Below, piece after piece: positions 9,919-19,589 of a DNA stretch of 64,000 bases. The notes beneath the pieces are model-generated. The model saw nothing but the letters and a program-made list of their open reading frames with translations. It was not told where the DNA came from and made no database searches. The stretch comes from Vreelandella olivaria (GTDB lineage Bacteria; Pseudomonadota; Gammaproteobacteria; Pseudomonadales; Halomonadaceae). Position 1 is the first letter of the stretch, and each line of letters opens with the position of its first letter. Position numbers and translations under genes: made by a program. The stretch spans positions 3,596,001-3,660,000 of the forward strand of contig AP019416.1 of NCBI GenBank assembly GCA_004295565.1, given 5' to 3'.

Positions 9919-11223
9919 TCAAACGTTGTAGCCCAACACGCTGGGTAGCCACAGCGCGATAGCGGGAAAAAGCGCCACCAGTGCCAGAGCGCACCCCATC
10001 GCGACCACAAACAGCAGCGCCCAGCCGAGAGTTTGCTCCAAGCGAATTTTGGCCACTTCGGTGGTCACCATCAAATTCACCGCCACTGGCGGGGTAAATT
10101 GACCAATAGCAATGTTCATTGCCAACAGAATGCCAAACCACACCGGGTTCCACTCAAAGTGCTGCATCACAGGGATCAAAATCGGCATCATGATCAGATA
10201 GATCGAGATCGCATCCAGCAGCATCCCAGCCACCAGCACCGCGAGCATTACCAGGATCAGTAGCAGCACGCCGTTATCGGTCAAGCTGATAATCCACTCC
10301 GCTAAATGCCGGAACGTACCCAGCATGGTGCCCGCCCAGGCAAAGATACCCGCCAGGGCGATAATCAGCATCACTACGCCGGAGATAATCGCTGCCTCAC
10401 CCAACAGCTCCCATAAATCACGCAGCGACAGCTCGCGGGTCAAAAACAGCCCGACAATCGCGCCATAAGCCACGGCGACCACCGCTGCTTCGGTAGGGGT
10501 AAACAGGCCCGAGCGCAAACCACCCAAAATCAGCACCGGGGCAAACAGCGCCGGTATCGCCTGCTTAAACGTAGTGCGTACGCTGAGCCGTTCGGCGCCC
10601 TCTACCGGTGTGCCGCCCTCCCAGCCGTAGCGTTTGGAAACGAGCATAGCGGGCACCAGCAGCGCCAGCCCCGCCAGAATACCGGGAAATAACCCTGCCG
10701 CGAACAGGGCGCGCAGATCGACGCCCGGCACCACGATTGAGTAGAGAATAAGCGCCACGGAAGGCGGGATAAGAATCGCCGTCGAGGCAGAGGCGGCAAT
10801 CAGCGTGGCGGAAAACGGCTTGGGGTAGCCCGCTTTGGTCATACTCGGCAGCATCACCATCGCCACCGCTGCCGCATCGGCAGGGCCTGAGCCGCTCATA
10901 CCGCCCATGATCATACACACCAGCACCGCCACCAAGGCCAAACCGCCATGGCGCGGGCCAATCAATGCCTGGGCAAAGCGCACTAAGCGCAACGCCACAC
11001 CGGAGCGCTCAAAAATAAGCCCCGTTAAGATAAACAGTGGAATCGCAATAAGCGGGTACTTGGCAATGCTGTTATAGGTGTTGGTGCCCATCGTCGCGAG
11101 CATATCCGGCGACAGCCCCAGCACGATGCCAACGGCCCCGGAGAGCGCCAGCGAAAACGCTACTGGCACCCCCGCTATCAGCAAACCCGCAAAGGCCAGA
11201 ATCATCCACACATCAGGACTCAT
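9919..11223 (-). CDS. dctM: TRAP transporter large permease (DctM)
   Basis: An intact 434-residue, about 12-TM DctM protein with the family segments GVPVAFSLALSGA, MGGMSGSGPADAAAVA and LDAISIYLIMMPILIP. It is the sodium-coupled translocation subunit of a DctP-type TRAP transporter. Its start overlaps the end of dctQ by about 10 bases. Together with dctP and dctQ it follows the lacI gene on the same strand, so the transporter probably imports a product of the carbohydrate locus, most likely an acidic sugar derivative (inference). Confidence 0.92.
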   Translation of the reverse strand: MSPDVWMILAFAGLLIAGVPVAFSLALSGAVGIVLGLSPDMLATMGTNTYNSIAKYPLIAIPLFILTGLIFERSGVALRLVRFAQALIGPRHGGLALVAVLVCMIMGGMSGSGPADAAAVAMVMLPSMTKAGYPKPFSATLIAASASTAILIPPSVALILYSIVVPGVDLRALFAAGLFPGILAGLALLVPAMLVSKRYGWEGGTPVEGAERLSVRTTFKQAIPALFAPVLILGGLRSGLFTPTEAAVVAVAYGAIVGLFLTRELSLRDLWELLGEAAIISGVVMLIIALAGIFAWAGTMLGTFRHLAEWIISLTDNGVLLLILVMLAVLVAGMLLDAISIYLIMMPILIPVMQHFEWNPVWFGILLAMNIAIGQFTPPVAVNLMVTTEVAKIRLEQTLGWALLFVVAMGCALALVALFPAIALWLPSVLGYNV

Positions 11224-11689
11224 CGGTGAGCCTCCCCGTCAAACGGTCGGCCGTTTGCTGAACCAAGCGCCACACCATGGCCGCAGAAAGCACAGGCAGC
11301 CAGACTAAATACCACCACTGAGGCAAGCCAAGCCCAGGTGACAGCGACTCCCACTGATACTCTTGCCACGCCATCTTGCCGCCATACCAGGTGATCAAAC
11401 CCAGCACGGTGACACCGCAAAGCGCTTGAAAAAAATCAGCGCACGGCGGTACTTGGGCGGCAATGCCCGTTCCAAAAGCCAATACGAATATGGCGGTTAC
11501 GCCGCAGCGCCACCGAGGCACCGGCAAAGGTCAGCACCACCAGCAAAAATACAGAAAACTCTTCAGTAAATGAAAAGAGCCACCGGTTAAGTAGCGAGTA
11601 ATCACATTACCAAGACTAATCAAAGAGATAATGATTAATGCCAGCGCACCCAGCCAGCGCTCAGGGCGCGCATCAGGAAAGCCTTTCAT
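11213..11689 (-). CDS. dctQ: TRAP transporter small permease (DctQ), frameshifted
   Basis: From ATG 11689 the frame reads MKGFPDARPERWLGALALII and then breaks around 11575; the other frames supply EEFSVFLLVVLTFAGASVALRR and HIRIGF, the conserved core of DctQ, and finally the last two membrane segments ending at 11213. About 158 residues with four membrane segments is normal. Two one-base losses explain the breaks. It forms the membrane complex with DctM. Confidence 0.8.
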
Positions 11690-11706
11690 GGCAGCCTCAC
11701 AGCAAA

Positions 11707-11735
11707 AAACTCCCAGCCTTAAAGACCGGGAGTTT
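11707..11735 (-). other. Stem-loop between dctP and dctQ
   Basis: Arms AAACTCCC (11707-11714) and GGGAGTTT (11728-11735) pair perfectly around a 13-base loop. On the minus strand the stem is followed by a T run (plus-strand AAAAAA), so it may be a leaky terminator after dctP that keeps binding-protein levels above those of the permeases. Confidence 0.6.
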
Positions 11736-11750
11736 GAACATCACAGGTAA

Positions 11751-12758
11751 TTAGCGCGCGTCGATAGCGGCTTGTGCAGCCTCTACCACTTCTTCACCAA
11801 TTCGCGGCGCCCATTTTTCGTAAACGGACTGAGTGGCATCGACAAACGCCTGGTACTGCTCATCGGAAAGCTCGGTCACTGTGACACCGCGCTCTTGGAT
11901 TGCCGCAAGACGCTCGCCCTCTTCTTCGCGGGTCATGGCGATTTCCCACTCACCCGCTTCTACCGCGGTTTCACGCAGCAGAGTTTGCTGCTCTTCGCTC
12001 AATGTTTGCCAGACCTGCTGATTGACCGCAAAAATCAGCGGGTCATTCATGTAGTTCCACAGCGTCAAATGCTCCTGACCGACCTGATCAATGCGCGCGA
12101 CGTCAAACACCGAAAGCGGGTTTTCCTGGCCATCTACTGCGCCGGTGGTCAGCGCGGGCTGAGCGTCCGTCCAGCTCATTTGGGTGGGGTCGGCGCCCAA
12201 TGCCGAGAAGGTATCCTGGAACAGCGGTGAGCCGACAACGCGAATTTTCAGGCCGTCCAAGTCGCCTGGCTGGCTAATCGGCCCGCGAGAATTGGACACC
12301 TGGCGGAAACCGTTTTCCCCCAGGCCAGCGGAATAACGCCACGGGACTCGATTGCTTCAAACACCAACTCCCTGCCTCACCACCGGTAACCGCATCGACG
12401 GCGGCTTCATCGGGAATGAAAAGGGTAAAGAGAACAAGTTAAGTTCCGGCACCTGGGGCGACCAGTTAATGGTCGAGCCCACCGCCGCGTCGATTAACCC
12501 AGAACGCATGGCAGAAAATTCACGGGTTTGATCGCCGGAAACCAGTTGTGAATTTGGATACACCCGCAGCGTTAATTCACCGCCACTGCGTTCTTCCACC
12601 AGTTCTGCCCACTTCTCCGCCGCCTGCCCCCAAGGGAAAGCGTCAGACAAAACGGTGGAAACCGAAAGTTCGCGTGCCTGGGCAGAAAGGGAGGCGGAAA
12701 GCAGTGCCGCACCGGCCAAGCCAGCGGTGAAGTGAGCTATTGAGCGTGTCAGCGTCAT
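11751..12758 (-). CDS. dctP: TRAP substrate-binding protein (DctP family), frameshifted
   Basis: A signal peptide (MTLTRSIAHFTAGLAGAALL, cleavage near AQA) is followed by the DctP start LSVSTVLSDAFPWGQAAEKW. The frame breaks near 12380 and 12310; the missing middle carries DEAAVDAVTGGEA and LAWGENGFRQVSN in other frames. The C-terminal part contains LDGLKIRVVGSPLF and VDGQENPLSVF, in which the arginine is the family's carboxylate ligand, so the substrate is probably a sugar acid or other organic acid. Full length is about 335 residues. It lies 97 bases after the lacI gene on the same strand. Confidence 0.88.
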
Positions 12759-12855
12759 GGTAGATCCTTTTTAGCTATTTTTATGGTGTGCGTTGGGTAG
12801 TGTGCGTGGATAGCAGCTGTGAGGCTTTTGATAAAGCCCCACTTATTGTATGCAC

Positions 12856-13874
12856 TTAGCGCGCGAAAGAAACACGCCTAAGGTCGGCATGCCGCTGTGC
12901 TTTTCTGGATACCAGAGAGTAAGGCAACATCAGATTATTAACTTGCCGCCCTTCCAGCACCTCGATCAACATCGCAACGGCTTCGCGTCCGAAGGTTTCC
13001 GCCGGTTGGGCAATCGTGGTTAGCGGCGGGTCGCTATAGGAAGCAAACGCGATATCGTCGAAACCCGCCACCGAAATGTCCTCCGGAACGCGCAGTCCCG
13101 CTTCCTTGATACGGCTCATGGCACCTATGGCCATTTCATCGCTTTCACAAAAGATCGCGGAGGGGCGCTCCGCTAAAGCGATAAGCGTTTCAGCCGCCTG
13201 ATAGCCAGAAAGTGGCGTGAAATCGCCAGGACAAAGCAGTCTCTCATCTAACGGAATGCCCGCCGCGCTCAATGCATCCTGGTAGCCTTGTTGGCGGTCA
13301 CGGGTCAAGGGGCTGCGCCGTGGGCCCTTTATCATGCCTATTCGCCGATGCCCCAGGGCGATCAAGTGCTCAGTGACCTCACGCGCCGCCGCGCGGTTAT
13401 CCAGTTTAACGGTGGGACACGGCGCATCATCCAGCACTTCGCAGGCATTGATCATTGGCAATGGAGACCCAGCGGGAAAGGCATTTTCAGAAAAGGATTG
13501 AAAGCACGCAGTTGGATCACGCCATCCGCCTGGCGCGTACTGACTAAGCTGGCGTATTGGGTTTCCATCGCTTCATTACCCAGCGTATTACACAGCAGAA
13601 CGCCGTAGCCGCGTTCCTGGGCCGCTTCCTGAATACCGCTGATTACCCGCGCAAAGAAGGTATTGGCGATAGTGGGTACTAAAACCACCAGGTTATAAGT
13701 GCGCTGGGAGCGAAACTGCACGGCCATCAAATTCGGTTTGTAGCCCGCTTGATCAACGGCCCTCAGCACTTTTTCCCGGGTGGTGGGCGAGACGATATCC
13801 GGCGACTTTAACGTCCGTGATACTGTCGCCACCGACACGCCCGCCAATTCGGCGACCTTACGTATATTGGTCAT
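12856..13874 (-). CDS. LacI-family transcriptional regulator, frameshifted
   Basis: Starts at ATG 13874 with a GGGAGG ribosome site. Residues 1-55 are the LacI helix-turn-helix ([20 protein letters not shown]) and hinge ([15 protein letters not shown]); the rest is a periplasmic-binding-like sugar domain. One base is lost near 13460, joining [11 protein letters not shown] to a frame that continues through [10 protein letters not shown] and the effector domain; about 340 residues in all. It lies between dctPQM and the divergent dehydrogenase genes. The perfect 18-bp palindrome in the divergent promoter region, repeated at 23840, is its most likely operator (inference). Confidence 0.9.
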
Positions 13875-14060
13875 GGCCTCCCTTATTGCTCTGTGATCGC
13901 CGACTTTTCTTACCAGCCAAGCAGATGGTTGCGCGGCGCTATTCATCTCAGCTTAACGTATCCCAACGTTAAACTCAGCGCGCTATTTTCCGGCACGTTT
14001 TCAACACCGTATACCTTTGTCTCATTGACGCTCGCAGCATCAAGACTTAGTTTCAAAACA

Positions 14061-14078
14061 AATGTAACCGGTTACATT
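14061..14078. promoter_or_regulatory. LacI-type operator, perfect 18-bp palindrome
   Basis: AATGTAACCGGTTACATT, with the central CG expected for LacI-family sites. It sits between lacI (starting at 13874, leftward) and the Gfo/Idh/MocA gene (14142, rightward), so it could control both directions. A copy with one change is at 23840-23857. Confidence 0.75.
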
Positions 14079-14141
14079 CTATCAAAAGTACAATCACCGC
14101 GAATATAAACAAACTCAGTTTATTAACACAGGAGCCTCTCT

Positions 14142-15316
14142 ATGCCGCGACCCACTCCCCGTATCCGCTTAGGCATGATCGGCGGCGGCCAAGGGCGTTT
14201 ATCGGCCAGGTTCACCGCTTAGCCGCCCGCCTCGATGATACTTGCGAGCTAGTGTGTGGTGCCTTTAGCCGCTCGGCGGATAATAACCAGTTGACCGGCG
14301 AAGCGTGCCACCTAGCCGAAGAGCGTGTGTACGCTGACTGGCAGCAGTTACTCGAAGGCGAGCAGCAACTTCCCGCCGAACAACGCATGCAGTTATTGGT
14401 GATCGCCACGCCTAATCACCTTCACGTGCCAATCGCGGCAGCGGCCATGCAGGCAGGCTTTCATGTGTTCTGCGAAAAGCCGGCGGCAGTATCGCTCCAA
14501 GAAGCGCAGCGCTTAGCAGAAAGCTGGCATACCAGCGGCTGCCTGTATGGCTTGGCGCATACCTACTTAGGCTACCCCATGGTGTGGCAAGCCCGGGAAA
14601 TGGTCAGCGAGGGCCAAATAGGTAGCATTCGCAAAATCCATGTAGAGTACCCCCAGGGCTGGCTAGGCGAGCGTTTAGAACAGCAGGGTAATAAGCAGGC
14701 CGCGTGGCGCACCGATCCTTCGCTCGCAGGTATCAGCGGCTGCATGGCCGACATTGGCACCCACGCGTTTGGCCTCGCTGAGTTTATCTCTGGGCATCGT
14801 GTTAGCGAGCTATGCGCCTTGCTTACCAGCCACGCCGATGGCCGACAACTGGACGACGATGGCGATGTGCTGCTGCGCACCGACCAAGGCGCCAGCGGAA
14901 CCCTCATTGCCAGCCAGGTCTGCAGCGGAGAAGAGAACGCGCTCAAAATCCGCATTTACGGCGATCAAGGAGCGCTGGAGTGGCACCAAATGGAACCCAA
15001 CAGCCTGCTCTACCGCCCGCTTCAAGCGCCGATGCGCACCCTCCGTGCGGGCATCGACCAACCCGACCTTTTCCCCAGCGCAATGCAGCGCTTGCGCCTA
15101 CCCGGCGGCCACCCTGAAGGGTATCTGGAAGCACTCGGCAACCTTTACCGCGACTTCGCCCAGGCGATTCATCAAGGCAAGCAAGGCGATGTTGAGGGTG
15201 TTCCCGGCATGGCCTCTGGGCTTCGGGGCATGGCGTTTATTGAGGCCGTCACCACCAGCGCCAAAAGCGAACAGAAATGGACACCGCTGCCCGCTACTCA
15301 ACTACCAGGAGCCTAA
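14142..15316 (+). CDS. Gfo/Idh/MocA family NAD(P)-dependent sugar dehydrogenase, frameshifted
   Basis: ATG 14142 follows AGGAG and gives MPRPTPRIRLGMIGGGQG, the N-terminal Rossmann strand; one G is missing near 14195, after which the other frame continues FIGQVHRLAARLDD and on to 15316. The segments LLVIATPNHLHVPIA and VFCEKPAAVS (the catalytic EKP) are typical, followed by the C-terminal alpha/beta domain. About 391 residues. The family oxidises sugars, often at C3, or inositols. It is the first gene of the rightward operon after the LacI operator, followed two bases later by the isomerase gene. The exact substrate is unknown. Confidence 0.9.
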
Positions 15317-15318
15317 TC

Positions 15319-16394
15319 ATGCCCAACACTCACAAAGGCATCCGCGGCCCCGCCATTTTTCTGGCCCAGTTTATCGGCGATCAAGCGCCTTTCGATAACC
15401 TCGACGGTATCGCTCGCTGGGCGGCCGAACAGGGTTATCAGGCCATCCAACTACCCACTGTTGATAGCCGTTTTATCGACCTGCGCAAGGCCGCTGAAAG
15501 CCAAACGTACTGCGATGAGCTCAACGCCCGCTGCGAAAAGCTGGCGTTGTGATCAGCGAACTCTCTACCCACTTACAGGGCCAACTGGTCGCCGTGCATC
15601 CCGCTTGCGACGACTTATTCGATGACTTCGCGCCTGCAGAGTTACACGGCAAGCCCCAGGAACGTACCGAGTGGGCCATCGAGCAGCTAAAACTGGCTGC
15701 CAAAGCGAGCCAACGGCTGGGGTTAACTGCCCATGCTACGTTTTCCGGCGCGCTGCTTTGGCCCTTTGTTTACCCCTGGCCCCAGCGTCCCGAGGGGCTA
15801 GTCGAAGAAGGTTTTAATGAGCTGGCCCGGCGGTGGCGGCCAATCCTGGAGGCCTTTGACGAAGCTGGCGTTGACCTGTGCTTTGAAATTCACCCTGGCG
15901 AGGATCTTCACGACGGTGCGTCCTTCGAGCGGTTCCTGGCGGCGGTGGACAACCATCCGCGGGCGAAAATTCTTTATGACCCCAGCCACTTATTGCTGCA
16001 GCAGTTGGATTATCTCGAGTTTATCGACCGCTACCACGAGCGTATCGGCATGTTCCACGTTAAAGACGCTGAATTTAACCCCAATGGCCGCAGCGGCGTT
16101 TATGGCGGTTACCAGGGCTGGGTAGAGCGCCCCGGCCGCTTCCGTTCATTAGGCGATGGGCAGATTGATTTCAGCGGGATTTTTAGCCGCCTGACACAGT
16201 ACGGATTTGATGGCTGGGCGGTGCTTGAGTGGGAGTGCTGCATTAAAGACGCCGCCCAGGGTGCTGCAGAGGGTGCGCCTTTTATCGAGGCACATCTAAT
16301 TCAGCCCGCCGGTCGCGCCTTTGACGATTTTGCCGGTGTCACCGCCAGCCCTTCACGCAACCGCCGAATTCTTGGCCTTCCTCCGCATCGCTAG
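15319..16394 (+). CDS. Sugar phosphate isomerase/epimerase-like TIM-barrel protein (cytosolic), frameshifted
   Basis: Starts MPNTHKGIRGPAIFLAQFIG at ATG 15319 (CAGGAG upstream) and belongs to the xylose-isomerase-like/AP-endonuclease-2 TIM-barrel family: WAAEQGYQAIQLPT, CFEIHPGEDLHDG, KILYDPSHLLLQQ and FHVKDAEFNPNG carry the usual metal-binding Glu, Asp and His residues. The frame slips once near 15550, after EKLAL. No signal peptide, so cytosolic. About 358 residues. Members next to Gfo/Idh/MocA enzymes act on inositols or keto-sugars; the substrate here is unproven. Confidence 0.87.
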
Positions 16395-16412
16395 TGAACT
16401 GTTTTTAACCAT

Positions 16413-16436
16413 AACCACAACCACAACCACAACCAC
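16413..16436 (+). repeat. Four tandem AACCAC hexamers before the MFS gene
   Basis: Four exact copies of AACCAC (16413-16436), preceded by a near copy, lie between the isomerase stop and the MFS start, about 15 bases ahead of the TAGGAT ribosome site. Such short repeats can change copy number. Confidence 0.85.
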
Positions 16437-16452
16437 AAAATAGGATCACGTC

Positions 16453-17676
16453 ATGGCTATGATACGCACACGACTCAGCATCATGATGTTTTTGCAGTTC
16501 TTTATCTGGGGCGGCTGGTTTGTCACCCTGGGCACCTTCCTGGCCAACAACCTCAACGCCAGCGGTGGCCAGATTGGCATGGCGTTCTCCACTCAATCCT
16601 GGGGTGCCATTATTGCCCCTTTTATTATCGGCCTGATCGCCGACCGTTACTTTAACGCTGAACGCATTCTCGCAGTGCTGCATTTAGCAGGCGCAGCGCT
16701 GATGTACGGCCTCTATATGGCCAGCGATTTCAGTACGTTTTATCCGCTGGTGCTGGTGTATATGATTATTTATATGCCGACACTGGCGCTGGTTAACTCG
16801 GTCTCCTTTCGCCAAATGAGCGACCCAGGCCAGGAGTTCGCCAAAATCCGCGTATGGGGAACCATTGGCTGGATAATCGCGGGTCTGGGGATCAGCTACT
16901 TATTCGCCTGGGACTCCTCCCAAGGCATCGCCGACGGCATGCTGCGTAACACCTTCTTGATGTGCGCTATCGCGTCTTTAGCCCTTGGCCTATATAGCTT
17001 TAGCCTTCCCGCGACGCCGCCGAAAGCAGATGGCCCGGTGGGCTTAAAAGAAGTGCTAGGGCTGGATGCACTGGCCCTGCTAAAAGACCGCAACTACGCC
17101 ATCTTCTTTATCGCCTCTATTCTGATTTGTATTCCGTTAGCGTTTTATTACCAAAACGCCAACCCCTTTCTCGCCGAGATCGGCGTGACCAATCCAACCG
17201 GTAAAATGACCCTGGGCCAGGTATCAGAAGTACTGTTTATGCTGCTGCTACCGGTCTTTATTCACCGCTTTGGTATCAAGAAGACTTTGCTGATCGGTAT
17301 GTTGGCCTGGGCACTGCGCTATGCACTGTTTGCGTTCGGGAACGCCGATGAGATGGTGTTTATGCTCCTGATCGGTATTGCACTGCATGGGGTGTGCTAC
17401 GACTTCTTCTTTGTGACCGGCCAAATCTACACCGATGCCCGCGCGGGGAGAAATTCAAAGCTCCGCCCAAGGCATGATCACGTTGGCCACTTACGGGTAG
17501 GCATGCTGATAGGCTTCTGGGTCGCAGGCCAGATTACCGACCACTTCTCCACCAACGGCGCCCACGACTGGCAAGGTATCTGGATGTTCCCAGCGATCTT
17601 TGCTATCGCAGTGCTGGTGCTGTTCTTCCTCACCTTTAAAAACGATAAAAGCGTAGCGGCTAAGCCTAACGTGTAA
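16453..17676 (+). CDS. MFS transporter of the nucleoside:H+ symporter type
   Basis: A 12-TM protein of about 407 residues starting MAMIRTRLSIMMFLQFFIWG, with GGWFVTLGTFL, SFRQMSDPGQEFAKIRVWGT and YYQNANPFLAE typical of the NupG/XapB-like MFS family. In carbohydrate loci this family is often found beside Gfo/Idh/MocA genes and probably imports sugars or glycosides rather than nucleosides (inference). Between 17447 and 17502 one G is extra and one G is missing, so about 18 residues are read in the wrong frame; the right frame gives GEIQSSAQGMITLATYGVGM. Last gene of the rightward LacI-controlled operon. Confidence 0.88.
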   Translation: MAMIRTRLSIMMFLQFFIWGGWFVTLGTFLANNLNASGGQIGMAFSTQSWGAIIAPFIIGLIADRYFNAERILAVLHLAGAALMYGLYMASDFSTFYPLVLVYMIIYMPTLALVNSVSFRQMSDPGQEFAKIRVWGTIGWIIAGLGISYLFAWDSSQGIADGMLRNTFLMCAIASLALGLYSFSLPATPPKADGPVGLKEVLGLDALALLKDRNYAIFFIASILICIPLAFYYQNANPFLAEIGVTNPTGKMTLGQVSEVLFMLLLPVFIHRFGIKKTLLIGMLAWALRYALFAFGNADEMVFMLLIGIALHGVCYDFFFVTGQIYTDARAGRNSKLRPRHDHVGHLRVGMLIGFWVAGQITDHFSTNGAHDWQGIWMFPAIFAIAVLVLFFLTFKNDKSVAAKPNV

Positions 17677-17692
17677 GGATATAGAACATAAA

Positions 17693-17720
17693 AAGCCGGG
17701 GCGTTGGCGGCACCCGGCTT
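17693..17720. terminator. Bidirectional terminator between MFS gene and small membrane protein
   Basis: Arms AAGCCGGG and CCCGGCTT pair perfectly around 12 bases, just after the MFS stop. A T run follows on the minus strand only, so it fits best as the terminator of the convergent small membrane protein gene while also ending the rightward operon. Confidence 0.65.
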
Positions 17721-17721
17721 A

Positions 17722-17989
17722 CTAAGCTTTGTACGAAAACTGCCCTAACAAATACAGCGCAAACACAATCAACGCAAGCAAGCCCACTACTGCACACCAA
17801 GCGCCGTCGGTTCGGCTCCTATGCTCATCGAGATATATCATTTTAGAAGCCGAAGGGTATTTTCCCAAAGTAACCAGTTTGCAGATTGGCCAGCCAACCC
17901 AGTAACAAATGGTTCTGAAGAATACCTCTGCCAGTATGTAACCTACTCCCCTAAAAAACCCCTGCCTATCTCTTCAAAAAGCCGTCCAT
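17722..17989 (-). CDS. Small membrane protein, about 89 residues, frameshifted
   Basis: No single frame covers it, but after adding one T to each of two T runs (near 17975 and 17955) it reads MDGFFEEIGRGFFRGVGYIL, then RTICYWVGWPICKLVTLGKYP, a charged DEHRSRTDG turn and a final helix VVGLLALIVFALYLLGQF. An AAAAGGAG ribosome site precedes the ATG. Two membrane helices with CKLVTLGKYP between them resemble small uncharacterised proteobacterial membrane proteins. It lies opposite the MFS operon and ends at the shared terminator. Function unknown. Confidence 0.6.
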
Positions 17990-18092
17990 AAAACTCCTTT
18001 TCGGTTAAACGTAACAAGTAAATACCTCGCCCGAATCCGCCTTCTTTTCACTTCTATTTTGCCATAGCCAAGAATCGCAGTTGGCTTAATAG

Positions 18093-18368
18093 CTAGCGCT
18101 CACCTTCCAGTTCATGCCATACACGCAGAATAATGATGACGCTCGTATGCACTGAATAGCGAATAACGTATTTACCAAAGACCATGTCACGAACGGAATC
18201 CGGTGCCATTTCAACCGGCGTACCCATGTTGGGAAAGTCTGGCAGTAAGTCGATTTTACCGACCAGCTCTGCCGCTATCCTGCCTGCTGCAGAGGGATTA
18301 TGGATGGCGATGAACTCTCTAAGGCGCTTCAAATCTTCAATGGCTTCATCGGTGTAAACCAGTTTCAC
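18093..18368 (-). CDS. ParE/RelE-family toxin of a type II toxin-antitoxin pair
   Basis: A 91-residue basic protein starting MKLVYTDEAIEDLKRLREFI, with the ParE/RelE pattern IHNPSAAGRIAAELVGKIDLL, LPDFPNMG and a C-terminal IILRVWHE strand. ParE members poison gyrase and RelE members cut mRNA; the LRVWHE ending fits the ParE/RelE superfamily without deciding between them. The start overlaps the antitoxin stop by four bases, the usual coupling. Confidence 0.85.
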   Translation of the reverse strand: MKLVYTDEAIEDLKRLREFIAIHNPSAAGRIAAELVGKIDLLPDFPNMGTPVEMAPDSVRDMVFGKYVIRYSVHTSVIIILRVWHELEGER

Positions 18369-18637
18369 TTACCCGACCTCGGTGCATCCTGCTCGTTTTC
18401 GGTTCCCCAGCTATTGAGCCACTGATGAACCTCGCTGCTATCAACCACTTTCCCCTGTGCGGCAGACTCCATCGCCTCCAGCGTTTGCTTCCAACGCTCT
18501 TGCTCAAGCTGTTGCTTCTCGATGTATTCCGATAACGCTTGGTTGATTACCCAGCCTTTGCTCCGGTGGAGCCTGCTCGCGATAGCTTCCAAATGCTGTT
18601 CAACGTCTGACTGAAGACGAACTGTAGTGACACCCAT
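18365..18637 (-). CDS. Ribbon-helix-helix antitoxin (CopG/ParD-like)
   Basis: 90 residues; TVRLQSDVEQHLEAIASRLHR followed by SKGWVINQALSEYI is a ribbon-helix-helix DNA-binding domain, and the acidic C-terminal tail would bind and neutralise the downstream toxin. As a rule such antitoxins repress their own promoter, which would lie in 18640-18770, together with the trailer of the DUF1080 gene. The pair interrupts the carbohydrate locus. Confidence 0.85.
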   Translation of the reverse strand: MGVTTVRLQSDVEQHLEAIASRLHRSKGWVINQALSEYIEKQQLEQERWKQTLEAMESAAQGKVVDSSEVHQWLNSWGTENEQDAPRSGK

Positions 18638-18770
18638 ATCTATACCCCCACCCCTGACGACTACAATGTATTACAGCATAGTCAATGAGAGCGGTACAAA
18701 AGCCCAGCCCTCGATACTGTCTAGCATCAGAAGACTGGGCCTGCTCGCTTAGGGGCTTATAAGTGCCTAG

Positions 18771-19573
18771 CTATAGCTCCCTCACCCATATATTGCGAAA
18801 GCTAACGTCCGCATCGTGATCCTGCAGGTAAATGGGTGCGCAGCCGTGGGCTTCGTCGTAGTTGGGTTCGCCAATCCACTCGGTGGTGCCTTGCACTTCA
18901 GCATGGTGCTGCACCACGACACCGTTATGCAGAACGGTGATGTAGGCAGGCGATTCAAGGGCGCCTTCATCATCAAAGCGTGGCGCGGTGTAGAGGATGT
19001 TGTAACTCTGCCACTCACCGGGTGGGCGCGATGCGTTGACGAGTGGAATATGCTGTTTATAGATGGATGCCGCCTGGCCGTTGGAATAAGTCGGGTTGTC
19101 GTAGGAGTCCAGCACTTGGACTTCATAACGCTCCTGCAGGAAGACGCCGCTATTGCCCCGATCTTGGCCCTCCATACCTTCAATATCCTCAGGGAGCGCC
19201 ACTCCAGGTAGAGCTGCACATCGCAGAAATCCTGGCGTGTGCGAATGCCTCCCGCACCGCGATTTACCGTCATGGCGCCGTCATCCACGTGCCACTCGGC
19301 TGGCCCACCCTCTTCGCCCTCCCAGGCGTCTAAGTCGGTGCCATCGAATAGCACGATGGCATCGGAGGGAACACCATCGTCAGGCACTGCAACGCTTGCG
19401 GGCACAGGCTCCCATACTTCGGTTTTGGCGGATTGCTCCTCGGGAGTCAGCGTCTCATTCGATGCGCCCTCCTGAGCTGCGCTATCGAATGCCAACAAAC
19501 TGCCGCAGGCCAATAGGCAAAGCGTCTGAGCATAGGAGTAAGGCTTGAGTGTTTGCGTACGTTGATTCTTCAT
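18771..19573 (-). CDS. Exported DUF1080 protein (3-keto-disaccharide hydrolase family), frameshifted
   Basis: The N-terminus (MKNQRTQTLKPYSYAQTL and a hydrophobic stretch) is an export signal; LLACGS is a possible lipobox. The domain is a jelly-roll DUF1080: AIVLFDGTDLDAWEG, a break near 19200 by one base, then NSGVFLQERYEVQVLDSYDN, PPGEWQSYNILYTAPRF and VSFRNIWVREL. Family members hydrolyse or eliminate 3-keto-glycosides made by dedicated dehydrogenases. The gene follows the gluconate-2-dehydrogenase subunit 3 gene directly, with the ribosome site GGAG in the upstream stop region; so cleavage of the dehydrogenase product in the periplasm is likely (inference). Confidence 0.85.
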
Positions 19574-19589
19574 CATGCTCTCCGCTGAA

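Noticed and set aside
14810-15134. Several overlapping open frames on both strands inside the dehydrogenase gene
   Set aside because: They are GC-driven shadows without ribosome sites or family motifs, whereas the plus-strand frame has the EKP motif and the full fold.
16405-16683. Minus-strand frame covering the AACCAC repeat
   Set aside because: It is low-complexity (Cys-Gly repeats from the hexamers) and antisense to the MFS start.
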